Positions 1-10,091 of a stretch of DNA of 41,344 nucleotides are shown in pieces (the stretch's first letter is position 1; every line of letters begins with the position of its first letter). This DNA comes from Zygnema circumcarinatum (lineage: Eukaryota > Streptophyta > Zygnematophyceae > Zygnematales > Zygnemataceae): contig CM074822.1 of the NCBI GenBank assembly GCA_037447605.1, positions 335,787 to 377,130 on the forward strand, written 5' to 3'. The notes beneath the pieces were generated by a model, which was not told the DNA's origin, ran no database searches, and was given only the letters and a program-made list of their open reading frames with translations. Made by a program: the position numbers and the translations under genes.

Positions 1-1085
1 TTCCCCTCTGGCTGCTCCATGTATATCTCTTCATCAAGATCTCCATACAAGAAAGCAGTCTTGATGTCCAACTGGTGGACATGCATCCCCTCTGCGGCTG
101 CAATAGAAATGAGGGAGCGGAGGGAGTTGAACTTCACCACAGGAGCGAAGGTCTCTGTGTAGTCAACTCCTTCCTTCTGACTGTAGCCCTTGGCCACGAG
201 TCGCGCCTTGTACCTATCAATGCTGCCGTCCGCCTTCCTCTTAACCTTGAAGACCCATTTGCAGCCGATGGCACGCCTTCCAGGTGGGAGCTTCTCCAAG
301 CGCCAAGTCTGATTCTCAATCAGACTGTTCCACTCACTATCAATGGCCTCCTGCCACTTGATCTGATCTGGCCCCTCAACAGCTTCCCCGTAAGTCTGAG
401 GCTCAACAGCATGGGCCATGTAACAATGGGCAATCATGTCCATGTCACCTGAGAATGATGCAGAATGATCCTGGGCATTCTTTCGTGCTCTCTTCCGCAT
501 GCGCTTCGTAGGCACAGCCGGACTGAAACGATTTGGAGGCCGCCTGGTCCTCCCACTTGTCTTCTCCATCACGGAGGGATGCTCTTGAGGCTGCTCCACA
601 ACTCGCATTGGAGCTGGTGCATCCTCCTTTGGCTCAACAGCCATCTCCTCCAGCAACTCTTCATTTGCCGCTGCACGTGGTTCTAAAGCCACCAACTTAT
701 GCGGCATACTGGCTGCCTCCTCTCGTGAACTGGAGGTCTCCTCCTGAGACTTCGTAGCTGATGCCTCCACCGATGGTCCCACAGACTCCTGCATGTCTCC
801 CCAATGTGGAGAACCCAAGGGAGTAAAGGTCACCGGTTTTGTCTCATCATCACTCTCTGACTCTACAGGCCGTCGTGAATGAATTGGCGTGGCACTCTCC
901 TCCGTCTGAGCTTGAGTGGCCACTGGCACCTTCTCTTGCTCAGGGTGACTCACAATCACTTCACCTTCATAGGTGAATCCGAGTGGACACGACTCATCAG
1001 CACGCCTCCATGAGTGGGTAAAGGGGACGTGTGCAGCATCCTCATCCACCCTCACGTCCCTGCTGATCTCCACCTTCTTGGTCTC
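1..1085 (-). pseudogene. copia integrase C-terminus and N-terminal reverse transcriptase (partial)
   Basis: This frame appears open across the stretch on the minus strand. It starts with LETKKVEISRD, the usual copia sequence after the integrase core, passes through a low-complexity Ser/Glu/Pro-rich linker, then reaches the reverse transcriptase. The RT signatures seen are KWVFKVKRKADG, RLVAKGYSQKEGVDY and LDIKTAFLYGDLDEE; the Asp of LDIKTAFL is the first catalytic residue. It is truncated by the window edge. The frame differs from that of the upstream integrase, and a short segment normally found between them is missing, so a frameshift or deletion lies near 1090-1140. Confidence 0.88.
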
Positions 1086-1109
1086 AAGCTGTGTACCAGC
1101 TCACCCCGA

Positions 1110-1979
1110 TCACTGGCGTGTCCAGAGGGAGCCCTCCTTGCCCCTTGGGAAAAACTTCCCTCCACGCGCGACATTCGGTATCGCATACCAACACTTTGAT
1201 CCAAATGCTTTCAAGTGTCCCACAGTGGGCTTCGTCCCACTCCACACCTCATCAGGCACTCGATCCTCCAAGACCGATGACGGACACCTGTTCCTCACAT
1301 AAGCGACAGTCATCACTGCTTCTCCCCAAAATGTAACAGGAAATGGTGAGTCATGCAACATCGTCCTTGCCATGTCTCCAAGAGTCCTGTTCACTCTCTC
1401 TACAGCTCCATTACTCTGCGGTGAGTATGGAGCAGAGAACTCCTGCTTGATTCCCAAGCCTCTCAAATACTCACTGAACACCTTGTTCTTGAATTCTCCT
1501 CCATTGTCTGAACGGAGGTTCTTGAGTAGATGGCCGCTCTCCCGCTCTGCACGCATCTTCCAAGCTCTGAAGGCTGGATAAGCGTCAGACTTCTGTGTCA
1601 AGAGCACCACCCAAATCTTTCGTGAGTAGTCATCAAGGAAAGTGATGAAATATCGACTTCCTCCCAAGCTCGCTGGGGTGATGGGGCCACACAAGTCTGT
1701 GTGCACAAGCGCCAACGGCTCCTGGGCGCGCCCCTCTCCATCTCCTCTTCGCACGAATGGCCCACGATGGATCTTCCCTTTAATGCAGTCTTCGCAAATC
1801 CTCTGTGGATCAACCGCACCCTCCAAGTCCAAGCCTCGGACCAACCCCTTCTGAGCTAACTCCCGCATGGCTCGAAAACTCACATGCCCAAGCCTCCTAT
1901 GCCACTTCTGCACCTCATCTTGGGTCATAAGCAAAACTGACTCTCCTTCTTCTTCACAAAGCTTACCCAATCGTAGCAC
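1110..1979 (-). pseudogene. copia GAG-pre-integrase and integrase core
   Basis: The frame encodes the HHCC zinc-binding domain (WHRRLGH ... CEDCIKGK) followed by the retroviral-type integrase core. The catalytic triad is visible: Asp in HTDLCGP, Asp in RSDNGGEF and Glu in NGAVERVNR. The segment FWGEAVMTVAYVRNRCPS is typical of plant copia elements. In a working element this domain inserts the cDNA into the host genome. The frame stops shortly after KAFGSKCWYAIP, earlier than normal, and the next coding segment is in another frame. There is no authentic start, because this would be an internal part of a polyprotein. Confidence 0.93.
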
Positions 1980-2234
1980 GCATGCATCTCTCTCTCCGTG
2001 CCCTCAAATAAGACATTCCCGCTGCTTCAGCTCACGCACTTCGCTATCAAAAGGTGACCGAAAGTAACCCCCGCCGACACTTGTCCCACGTGTGACACAA
2101 AGTTGTATTGTAACCCAGGTATAAAGCACGCACAATCATGGTAGTCAGCCTCTTCACTCTCTCCTCCTAAGGACAATGCTCATGGCCTCCGGTGGTCTTC
2201 TTCACTCCTCACCATTGCAAACTGGCTGAACTGA

Positions 2235-2577
2235 TCAAAGCTGCTGGAGCGATCTGCTCTCGTAGAACAACCCCCAGTCTGCACACATGTGCGTCGACGC
2301 CCCTGAATCAATGAGCCACGGCTTCTCGGGTCCTTCACACATTCTCCCCACAAACTCCACATGCTCCTTCTCAGCAAACATCAAGTTTGTATCAGTAGCA
2401 GCACTTCTGCAATCAATGCTCTTGTGACCCTTCTTCTTGCACTTGAAGCAAGCGCCTGTGAACTCCTTCTTGCTCGACTTCGTCTTGGCGTCCCCTCCCT
2501 TCACTTGGGCCGCCTTGCCGGAACGGCACTCGTTGGAGTAGTGACCTGGCTTCCCACAAGTGAAGCATGTCCCCTTC
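2235..2577 (-). pseudogene. copia gag zinc knuckles and aspartic protease
   Basis: One frame carries two CCHC zinc knuckles, CFTCGKPGHYSNEC (about 2530-2572) and CFKCKKKGHKSIDC (about 2408-2450). The protease active-site motif WLIDSGASTHMC follows. The zinc knuckles bind RNA in nucleocapsid and the protease would cleave the polyprotein. The frame ends soon after the protease motif, well before the integrase frame begins at 1979, so the protease C-terminal half is interrupted. Two knuckles rather than one is a mildly unusual gag layout for plant copia elements. Confidence 0.88.
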
Positions 2578-3240
2578 GGCCGAGCCTCACCTTTCTCCCT
2601 TTCGCCTTCCTTCCCAAAAGGCTTTGCCTTTCATGGCCAGAGCGCGCTCTCGCCGCGTCAAATTCGTCGTGGAGAGCGTCCTCTTAACAAATGCGCTTCT
2701 TTCGCCTGCTCAAAGGTCGAAGAAGAAGTGATGAGCTGTTCGAAGGCGCTTGGGTGTGCGTAGAAGCAGTGTGGGCGGACCGCCAAGACCCGATCAGTCT
2801 TATGATCTGGACCAAGACCCTTGCCGTCGCCGCGAACGCTGCGTGAGGCTGCGGCAGCGCCCACGTAGTCAGTCGGGCTTCTCGTGGAGCTCATCCTCGT
2901 CTTCCGAGTCCGTGTGCAGGTCCAGCCGCTCTGGCCACTACCCCTCAATGATGCATGTCCTCCAAACACTTCGGTCTCGTGTGGCGTTTAGGGTCGTGAG
3001 GGCATGTATGAAGGTGCTTCGCAGTTTCATTGGCTGTGAGTGATGGCCTTGTTGTCACGGGCCTTCCACTTTGCAAGCTCCTCCACGGATGTAGCCGGCG
3101 GCGCCTTCACCTTCCCGGTCACATGACCAAGAAGTCCCACTCCTCTTCAATATGGGAGTCAGCAACTTCCCGTCCTTGTAGTCTATCCCATCAAATGCAG
3201 GGACATTAAACTTCACTCTAGCTCCGGTTTCCTCTTCACC
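2578..3240 (-). pseudogene. copia gag remnant
   Basis: The segment FNVPAFDGIDYKDGKLL just inside the primer-binding site resembles the N-terminus of copia Gag, which commonly opens with a short stretch of this type. Further on, FEQLITSSSTFEQAKEAH resembles the Gag capsid region. These pieces lie in different frames, and the segment after the first contains in-frame stops, so the gene is broken by several indels. Its position between the primer-binding site and the zinc knuckles is as expected for gag. Confidence 0.72.
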
Positions 3241-3244
3241 ATGA

Positions 3245-3256
3245 GCTCTGATACCA
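3245..3256 (-). other. primer-binding site for initiator tRNA-Met
   Basis: On the minus strand the sequence is TGGTATCAGAGC. This is the classical plant copia primer-binding site, complementary to the 3' end of initiator tRNA-Met. Two bases (AG) separate it from the LTR end ...CTCACA. It fixes both the orientation of the element and the inner edge of the LTR. Confidence 0.93.
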
Positions 3257-3258
3257 CT

Positions 3259-3710
3259 TGTGAGGGAAGGAGGATGAGAAGCAAATCCACTTGCCACCTT
3301 TCTCCTCTTCAACTGTGCCATGGAAACTTACCTTCCTGGTGCCCAACACTCTCACTCATTTTCACTCACGTGCATACACACGACACACGAGAGGCGGAAT
3401 AGAAAAACGTAGGAGAAAGCTCCGAGACTAAAACTCCTATATGATGACAAGCTTACCAACTCAAGCCCCCATAAGCCTAGTCAAGCTTTCACCACATGAT
3501 CACTTCACCTTCACGTGAGGCAGCTCTAGCCATTGCGGAGACTCCTCACAAAGGTCACCTTCCTATTTACCAAAGCCATGCCTTCAAACTGCCATAGCCT
3601 TGCAATGCATATCAAGAAGGTTTCTAACTTACACACCCACTCTCACTATATAGTATGGGGCTGTGACGTGACCATGTCACGTCACACGCGCCGGGACCAT
3701 GCATGCAACA
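3259..3710 (-). repeat. 5' long terminal repeat of the copia element
   Basis: The inner end is firm: the minus strand reads ...CTCACA then AG then the primer-binding site. The outer end is inferred. The minus strand at 3710 begins TGTTGCATG, giving the expected TG...CA ends and about 452 bp, within the normal copia range. The second LTR is outside the window, so the outer edge and the target-site duplication cannot be tested. The LTR holds a perfect bZIP-type palindrome near its outer end. Confidence 0.6.
3662..3686. promoter_or_regulatory. perfect TGACGTGA/TCACGTCA palindrome in the LTR
   Basis: Two 11-base arms, TGTGACGTGAC and GTCACGTCACA, are exact reverse complements separated by CAT. 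Each arm contains TGACGT/ACGTCA, a core bound by plant TGA and other bZIP factors. It sits about 25 bp inside the presumed 5' end of the LTR, where U3 enhancers are found. The sequence is seen; the regulatory role is inferred. Confidence 0.6.
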
Positions 3711-5179
3711 ACCTTATTCAAACAACCTAAATAAACTACTTCGTGTCTTGCTATGCATAGTACACCCAGCCTGGCAACGTACCAACACCACCGCCCTAAC
3801 CCAGATGGCCATGTACTCTACCGCCGAGCTGAACTTCCCGCCGTCACCCACAAGGACTATCTTCCGTACGCAAAGGAGGCTCCGCCGACTCCACCGACTT
3901 CGCCGCCTTTTGCCGCCGCATCAGTCCACGATTCCGTACGCCAGGACCGATTCCTCGGCGCGGTACCAAATGTCGGACTCCCGGCCTTACTGTCCGTACC
4001 GACCGTACGGTCCGTACGGTCCATACTATCCGTACGGTTGCGCGGTCGGTCTCGCCGCCGCGCGCACGCTGAAGTAAGTCCGTCCCCATACATGTCACAC
4101 CTAGAAGCACACCCCTAGGAACTAAGCGCCAACACAAACATGCTAATCTGAACTAACTATGTACACTAACAAATCGATCACATGTGAATCCCGAAATTTA
4201 ACAATGAAGCCTTTTTCTTGACTTTATCGAGAGCATTTGCTGCTTATCCGGATGGGCTTTGCGAGTTTGGGGCACAAAATATGTCACAGAAGTACACTAC
4301 CTCAATTCTCAGGGGAGTACGCCTTGCCGGCTATGCCCACCACGATGACATCTATGTTTTCCTTCCCCATTGGCCGTTGAGATTTGGACACTCTCGAAGT
4401 TTGCACGCGTCGACGTCTGATTGGACGCCTCCTTTTAGTCCGTACTTTTCGTCCGTTGGGTTGCACTTGTTCTTTAGGAAGATTCCCCCGGCTGCTTTTT
4501 AATTCTACGAAGGTTTCAGAGGCAAACCAGTTTTTAACATGGAAGAAAATGTTTTTGCACTGTCAACGATAAAGTATTCGCCTTTTCACTTTTCATTTTG
4601 TTATTTGAAGAAGTTATTTAGATTTTTTTTTTTCACTCATACATTCGTTAAAACTCTTTTAATTTTTCTTCCGTGCATTTCATTTTTCTTCCACGAACGT
4701 TTGAAAATGATTTATATATGGAGATGACGAATAATTCGCGTAGCATGAAGCTTTTTTCTTCCCCAGCAAACCACATTTTCAAGCCTCGATTCATGCTATG
4801 ACATGAAATCATGAAAAAAAATCCATCCCTTTCACAACATTACTGAGAGAATGCCGGCGGTACTTATTAATAAAATGGAGCCTCCCTTCCCACAAAGACC
4901 TGCAAAAATATGACCTTTCAACAGGCCTTGCAGAGGTAGCAAAACCCTCCGACATCGCCCCTTTCCCCTATCTCCAAACCCTAAAACCCTATTCCAGCAA
5001 CCGAGACCCTCACACCCTCCGCAGCCTCGGCTAAAAAAAAAACCTCCTCCTGCTCCTTACTACCTTCACTCCTGAACCCTAAACCATACGCCTATGCAGT
5101 GCTACACAGATTCTGCTAGACCGGCGGCAAGCTAAGCTGCAAGCCGACTTATCTAGACCTTCAAGAGCCAAAGCGCCCT
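3711..5179. other. intergenic; GTAC-motif cluster at about 3930-4040
   Basis: I see no supportable gene. Between about 3930 and 4040 there is a dense cluster of GTAC-core motifs, including three CCGTACGG-like units in close succession. The two overlapping frames here translate to Arg/Pro/Tyr repeats that simply mirror the repeated DNA. The stretch 4200-4850 is AT-richer and featureless. The stretch 4930-5100 contains several AAACCCTA-type teloboxes and corresponds to the 3' flank of the first germin-like gene. Confidence 0.6.
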
Positions 5180-5985
5180 CTACTTGAAAAACACAATAGG
5201 GGGCAGAGACGCGTTCCTGATCCTCTCAGCTGTCGCCTTAGTGGTTTGGAACACAGCCCTGACCACGCGGTTGCTCATGACCTTGGTGACCTGGTTGAGG
5301 AGGATGAGGCCCGGGTCCTCGCTGTCCAGCGCCGAGAAAAACATGCAGGGTTCAGTGCCGATGTTCTCCATCCAGTGGAGCAGCGCACGCGGGTACACGT
5401 GCAGGTCGCCCGTGTTAAGGTCGCTGCTGCGGAGCACGTTTGAGCCGTCGATGAAGTTCACGCGCACCTTGCCCTTGATCACGAGCATGATCTCTGCCGC
5501 TCTGTTTGGAACAACCGAAACAGAAAGCAACCGAGTAAGCACAACTCTGTGGTAGAAGCTTCAGCGCAGTTCTGTGGTAGCTTAAGCCTTGAATTAGCGC
5601 AATACTGTGAAGTAGCTGCTTCAGGATACAACAAGTCGCTTGAATGTAACCCTAAAAAGTGATATTAGGGTTGGGAGGGAGGGAGGGAGCGGTACCGTGG
5701 GTGCCAGTGCGGCGTGAGCATGCCGTTGACCCCGATGGTGACCGTAACCCCGGCGAGGCCCAGCGTCTTGACACCTGGCAGGTTGGCGTAACTCGTGGCG
5801 GCGAAGGCGCCCGCGGGAAGTGTGAACAGGTTCGTGGTGAAGTCGCGCACCACGAAGTCGTCAGCGGTCGCGGTCATATTCGCGAAGTCGTGAACGGGCT
5901 CGGGCCCGGCGGAGGCGCGGGGGAGGAGGAGGAGGAGGAGAGGGAGGGAGGAGGCCACAAGGAGGGAGAGAGAGTAGCGGGCCAT
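5180..5985 (-). CDS. germin-like protein, tandem copy 1
   Basis: Two exons, 5985-5696 and 5501-5180, join across a 194-bp GT-AG intron to give 203 residues. Residues 1-26 form a signal peptide with a Leu run, so the product is probably secreted to the cell wall. The single cupin domain has germin box 1 around PHWHPRAAEI and box 2 around DLHVYPRALLHWMEN. The four metal ligands expected for Mn-binding germins are H93, H95, E100 and H139. Members of this family include oxalate oxidases and superoxide dismutases, but activity cannot be read from sequence. The paired N-terminal cysteines that form the disulfide in classical germins are absent. The ATG at 5985 is the only one preceding the signal peptide. 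A GA-rich 5' leader lies upstream. Copy 2 follows about 2.4 kb further upstream in the same orientation. Confidence 0.93.
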
Positions 5986-7358
5986 GGCGGCGGAGGGAGA
6001 GGGAGAGAGCGGCAGCAGAGAGGGAGGGAGTGTGGGGGACGAGGGAGGGAGGGAAGGCTGAGAGGAGGCAAAGAGGGAGGTGAAGGAGAAGACGGATCCC
6101 TCAGGCTATGTAGGCGCTGGACTGTCTCGTCACACGGGTGTGTAGGTGACGTGGCGGACTCTGATTGGATGTCGGCCAACCGTTTCGGTCGTTGGCGGGG
6201 TGAACAGTTGAAGGTAAGAAGTCAGGATTTTTCTGGGGGGCGTGGGAACGCGATGGAGACACATACCAAATTGCAGCGAATAGGAGAGCGGCACATGTGC
6301 ATAGTGATAACGTGGCTAATTATAATTGGTGGGTATCTTGCAAGGTACAGGTAGCTGCACAATGAAAAAGGATTTCGGACACCATTTTGAGCCTTCCGGG
6401 AGGTGCGTTGGAATCGACCGAAAAGGTACCTTGGGGCAACCGTTTTTGAAAAAGACGTTTACTACTGTACGGTAGATGACAAGATATGCAGATAAACGAC
6501 AAAATACTACAACGACCAGCTGGTCTCGAGAGAATCTCTTACTGTACGAACACGGCAGGAAGCTTCGTACGAATGGGGAAGAAAAAGGTTGTTGAAGAAT
6601 CCTGGATTGAAAAAAGAATCGTAGATACGTTTTCGAATCGTTTTGATTATAAAGTCAAACACATGCCAATCAAAAACCGTAATTAGATCCGGTCGAATCA
6701 GACGGGATCAGTGCCACGTAGATGATTCGATAAGGCCTCATACATTACTGTACTTCGCCCAAAAACTAGAACTGTACGGTCTGTACGGGTGGTTTGCAAG
6801 CTGTACGGAGCGGCGTAGCTTGTCCGTTTCATTGAGGACGGGCGGAAGGCGCCGGCCTTTGGAAGGCTCCACGCCCGATGACGACAAAATAGGAACGATG
6901 ACGTGGCACCTTGTGAGCCACAAGGCGCCACGTCGACGCCACGTGGCGCGTTCTCGTGCGGTCTCCGGCATCCAGCCGGCTGGCTCTTGCAGACGGACGG
7001 GTTTGTACTCAACTTGTTGAATGGAGTTGGGTGAAAAATCAAAATCATCATGGGGGAAACCACGAGGAACTTGGCGCAAAGGACCGAAAGAGAAAATGGG
7101 AAGCAATACACACCTCTTTGGGCTAGATACACAACTTCTTTCGCCGGGGCAGAAATTAGGGTTTTAGGGGTTTTTATTTAACGAAATAGGTGTGTATCTA
7201 GCAAATAAAGGTGTGTAGATTATAGATTCCAAAAGTAAAAGCCTTTATAACCTCTTAAGCCTTCGCAAAGCACAAAAAGTTGAATGAAAAAACTTCGTTT
7301 CGGAGGCTTATTCTTTTGTATTTTTCATTCTGAAATCCCAAGGCCTCGCCTAAGTTTG

Positions 7359-7412
7359 CAACTTTTTCATTCAACTGGTTGAATGATTCATTCAACCAGT
7401 TAAATGAAGTTG
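7359..7412. repeat. short hairpin of TTCATTCAAC units
   Basis: The arms CAACTTTTTCATTCAACTGG... and ...CCAGTTAAATGAAGTTG pair over about 26 nt with one small bulge and essentially no loop. An additional inverted piece (AGTTGAATGAAAAA) lies near 7278. It may be a remnant of a small foldback element. Confidence 0.55.
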
Positions 7413-7764
7413 AACCACGGACAGGTGCACTTAGCCATGCTCAACCCATCTGGGTGCTCACTTTTTCATAGTTACTTTAGTTAGTTAACCTTTCATAGAT
7501 TTTTTTAGTTTGTTGTTTCGATAATTTTTCATAGTTTTAGGATTTTTAGGGTTTTCGCAGTATGTTCGATACATGTTTGTTTGCAAATGTAACAAAATGA
7601 AAAAAAAATGAAATCTCCCTTCCATCTCCGCCCCTCCCCTCCCCTGCAGTGGCAGGTCCAGGATGTTTTCTGAAGTTGGGGGTTAAGCCTCCCAAACTTT
7701 TATATGTCGGTCAGCCCCTGCTCCCCTTCCTCCCCCCTCCTCCCCCCCCCCCTCTCCCTCTGAC

Positions 7765-7786
7765 TCGCTCTCCTTCTCTTTCTCTT

Positions 7787-7833
<47 letters not shown>

Positions 7834-7840
7834 TTCTCTA

Positions 7841-7882
<42 letters not shown>
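7765..7882. repeat. (CT)n microsatellite
   Basis: About 115 bp consist almost only of CT dinucleotides with occasional TTT or TA interruptions. Open frames on both strands through this tract encode only Ser/Leu or Arg/Glu repeats and are not genes. Confidence 0.95.
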
Positions 7883-7884
<2 letters not shown>

Positions 7885-8357
7885 CCTCATTCCTTGCAGC
7901 GGGTAATGCCAGTTGCACCTACGAGAAGGGAGTCCAAGACCTTGGCTCTCGACATAAGACAATGAGACCATGATGATGGTAAATTTTGTACACAGAAAAA
8001 GACCTTCCATTTCGTACATTACTCAGACGGGCGGCCGGGCGGTTTAAGATAAATCCATAAATTACATTTATTTAGGGAGAAAAAAGGGAAAACGGGAGAG
8101 GGGCGCCTCTTCCAGCACAGACCTGCTAAAAAAATCCCTCCAACAGGAATTGTACAGGAGGCAGAGTCCCTCCAACAAAGAGAGCAATACTCAACCATCT
8201 TTCCCCCTCTCCAAAATGCCCTAATCCCACAAACGGGACGTTCTTATTCTTAGCCTCTAAGCCTCACTTCTGAACCCTAATCCGTACCCTATATACATTC
8301 TGCTACAAGCAGCCGCTGACGCCGCTGCAAGTTGACCGTCCTGGGGCCATCTACCTC

Positions 8358-9093
8358 CTACTTGAAAAACACAAGGGGAACAGAAGACACGTTCCTGATA
8401 TGCTCCGCCGTCGCCCTCTTCGTTTGGAACACAGCCTTCACCACACGGTTGCTCATGACCTTGGTGACCTGGTTGAGGAGGATGAGGCCCGGGTCCTCGC
8501 TGTCCAGCGCCGAGAAAAACATGCAGGGTTCAGTGCCGATGTTCTCCATCCAGTGGAGCAGCGCGCGCGGGTACACGTGCAGGTCGCCCGTGTTAAGGTC
8601 GCTGCTGCGGAGAACGTTCGTGCCGTCGATGAAGTTCACACGCACCTTGCCCTTGATCACGAGCATGATCTCTGACGCCCTGTTGGAACAATAGAGGCAG
8701 AAAGCAACCGAGTAAGCACAGAATAATACACAGGATTAGACAAGTTACAGACTGAAACCCTTACGTAGTGATATTAGGGTTAAGAGGGAGGGAGGGAGCG
8801 TACCGCGGGTGCCAGTGCGGCGTGAGCATGCCGTTGACCGCGATGGTGACCGTAACCCCGGCGAGGCCCAGCGTCTCGACACCTGGCAGGTTGGCGTAAC
8901 CCGTGGCGGCGAAGGCACCCGCGGGAAACTTGATCAGGTTCGTGGTGAAGTCGCGCACAACGAAGTCGGCAGCGGTCGCGGTCATATTCGCGAAGTCATG
9001 AACGGGCTCGGGCCCGGCGGAGGCGCGGGGGAGGAGGAGGAGGAGGAGAGGGAGGCAGGCGGCTCCCAGGAGGGAGAGAGAGTGGCGGGCCAT
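8358..9093 (-). CDS. germin-like protein, tandem copy 2
   Basis: Exons 9093-8804 and 8679-8358 join across a 124-bp GT-AG intron to give 203 residues. The exon lengths (290 and 322 nt) and intron phase are identical to copy 1. The protein has an N-terminal signal peptide, germin box 1 as PHWHPRASEI with H93, H95 and E100, and box 2 ending with H139. It differs from copy 1 at scattered positions, mainly in the signal peptide, residues 53-65 and the C-terminus (SVPLVFFK versus SLPPIVFFK). Like copy 1 it lacks the N-terminal Cys pair. Exon 2 is almost unchanged at the DNA level while the introns differ in length, consistent with a fairly recent tandem duplication. Probable secreted Mn cupin; enzymatic activity unknown. 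Confidence 0.93.
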
Positions 9094-9271
9094 GGCGGCT
9101 GGAGAGGAGAGAGGGAGAGAGCGGCAGGTGAGAGAGAGAGACAGGAAGGAGGAAAGGAGGGAGGGAGGAAAGGAGGGAGGGAGGAAAAGAGGGAGGGAGG
9201 GAAGCAGGGAGGGAAGCAGGGAGGGAGGGAAGAACCGCCAGAGAGTTTCGATTGCTGTGGGGCCCTTCAGC

Positions 9272-9280
9272 TTTATAAAC
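9272..9280 (-). promoter_or_regulatory. TATA box of germin-like copy 2
   Basis: The minus strand reads GTTTATAAAG about 180 bp upstream of the start codon. The intervening leader is (GGGA)n/(GAGA)n-rich. A CTCGTCAC motif lies just upstream and is also present upstream of copy 1. An equally clear TATA box is not seen for copy 1. Confidence 0.55.
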
Positions 9281-10091
9281 ACGGAAATGTCTCGTCACGC
9301 GTGGTCCCGGTCACGGCACGAACTCGACTCCAGTTGCTCCAGAGCGCCACGTGTCATACGAAACACGTGGCACTCGCTCGTGCCTTTCAATAGTACCCGA
9401 ACCGACCGGCTCGACCGACATTTTTTGAACCGAACCTGGCTCAGACCTGACCCGAGGCGACGGGAACCTAGCCCGAATCTGGCCCGAACCAGGGCTTCGT
9501 TGGGTTCGGCAGGGATTCAATAAACTGTTTCTAGTCGCTACACGACAAACGCGAGCAACGACCGCCTTCAAACTTCAGAATCTCCCTTGTCTTACTCGTC
9601 GTACGGTCACTCCGAAGCTTCTTTGGAAGTGACAGCCAAGATCAGGTCCAGCGAATCACGAAGCTAGCGAAGCTAAGTGATCGAATCTTATTGAACCAAT
9701 CGAAGGCTGCCCTTAGATTCGGTGGAAACTAGGCAATGTCACGTGGCAGGGCGTGTACGGCATAATATCTGCGTCGAGATGTACAAGTTGTACCAGATGT
9801 ACGAAAGCTACGGACTGTACATGTTGTACGGATAAAACAAGGTACGTTGCAAGTGGGGGAGCACCGTTTCATAAGAATGAAGAATGGTACAACTTCCAGT
9901 GACCTTGCGAGACTGCTTAGTTAGTCAGACATTGGCTTCACATCTGACCAAATGGTACACATTCCTTTGACCAAAGGCGAGTACATTCGTTAGTCAAACC
10001 TCCCCAAACTCCGGCTGTTCCTCCCCAGCTTGAAGCTCTACCTCAAAACCCCAAAAACCCTACAATCCCTAAAAACACTTTAAACCCTAAC
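9281..10091. other. intergenic; GTAC cluster at 9757-9833
   Basis: No gene is supported. Six GTAC tetranucleotides fall within 77 bp at 9757-9833. The segment 9415-9505 has loosely repeated CCCGAACC/CTGG units. The stretch 10030-10091 contains AAACCCTA telobox-like motifs just downstream of the glycosyltransferase stop codon. Confidence 0.55.

Larger units (their letters stand above)
1..3710 (-). mobile_element. Ty1/copia LTR retrotransposon, 5' part, decayed
   Basis: Read on the minus strand the order is 5' LTR (3259-3710), primer-binding site, gag remnant, two CCHC zinc knuckles, aspartic protease, GAG-pre-integrase, integrase and the start of reverse transcriptase. Integrase before reverse transcriptase is diagnostic of Ty1/copia rather than Ty3. 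The element runs off the left edge, so most of the reverse transcriptase, RNase H and the 3' LTR are not visible. Frame breaks in gag, after the protease and near 1090-1140 show it cannot make an intact polyprotein. The order and motifs are seen; the family assignment is established knowledge; the LTR outer boundary is inferred. Confidence 0.93.
5986..8357. other. intergenic between germin-like genes: promoter, repeats, microsatellite
   Basis: The first 200 bp are the GA-rich leader and promoter of copy 1, including CTCGTCAC and TGACGTGG motifs partly shared with copy 2. Further on are a GTAC cluster (about 6765-6835), CACGTGGC-rich DNA at 6890-6970 and a SINE-like fragment at 7047-7090. A hairpin lies at 7359-7412 and a CT microsatellite at about 7765-7882. 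From about 8090 to 8357 the sequence resembles the 3' flank of copy 1 and is the probable 3' UTR of copy 2. No further gene is supported. Confidence 0.6.

Noticed and set aside
3259-3321. Gag start at an ATG at 3321
   Set aside because: This ATG lies upstream of the primer-binding site, inside the LTR, so it cannot be the normal gag start.
3703-4118. Frames with Arg/Pro/Tyr repeats (PYGPYGPYYPYG-like)
   Set aside because: The repeats mirror the CCGTACGG DNA motif and are present in several frames; no homologous protein recognised.
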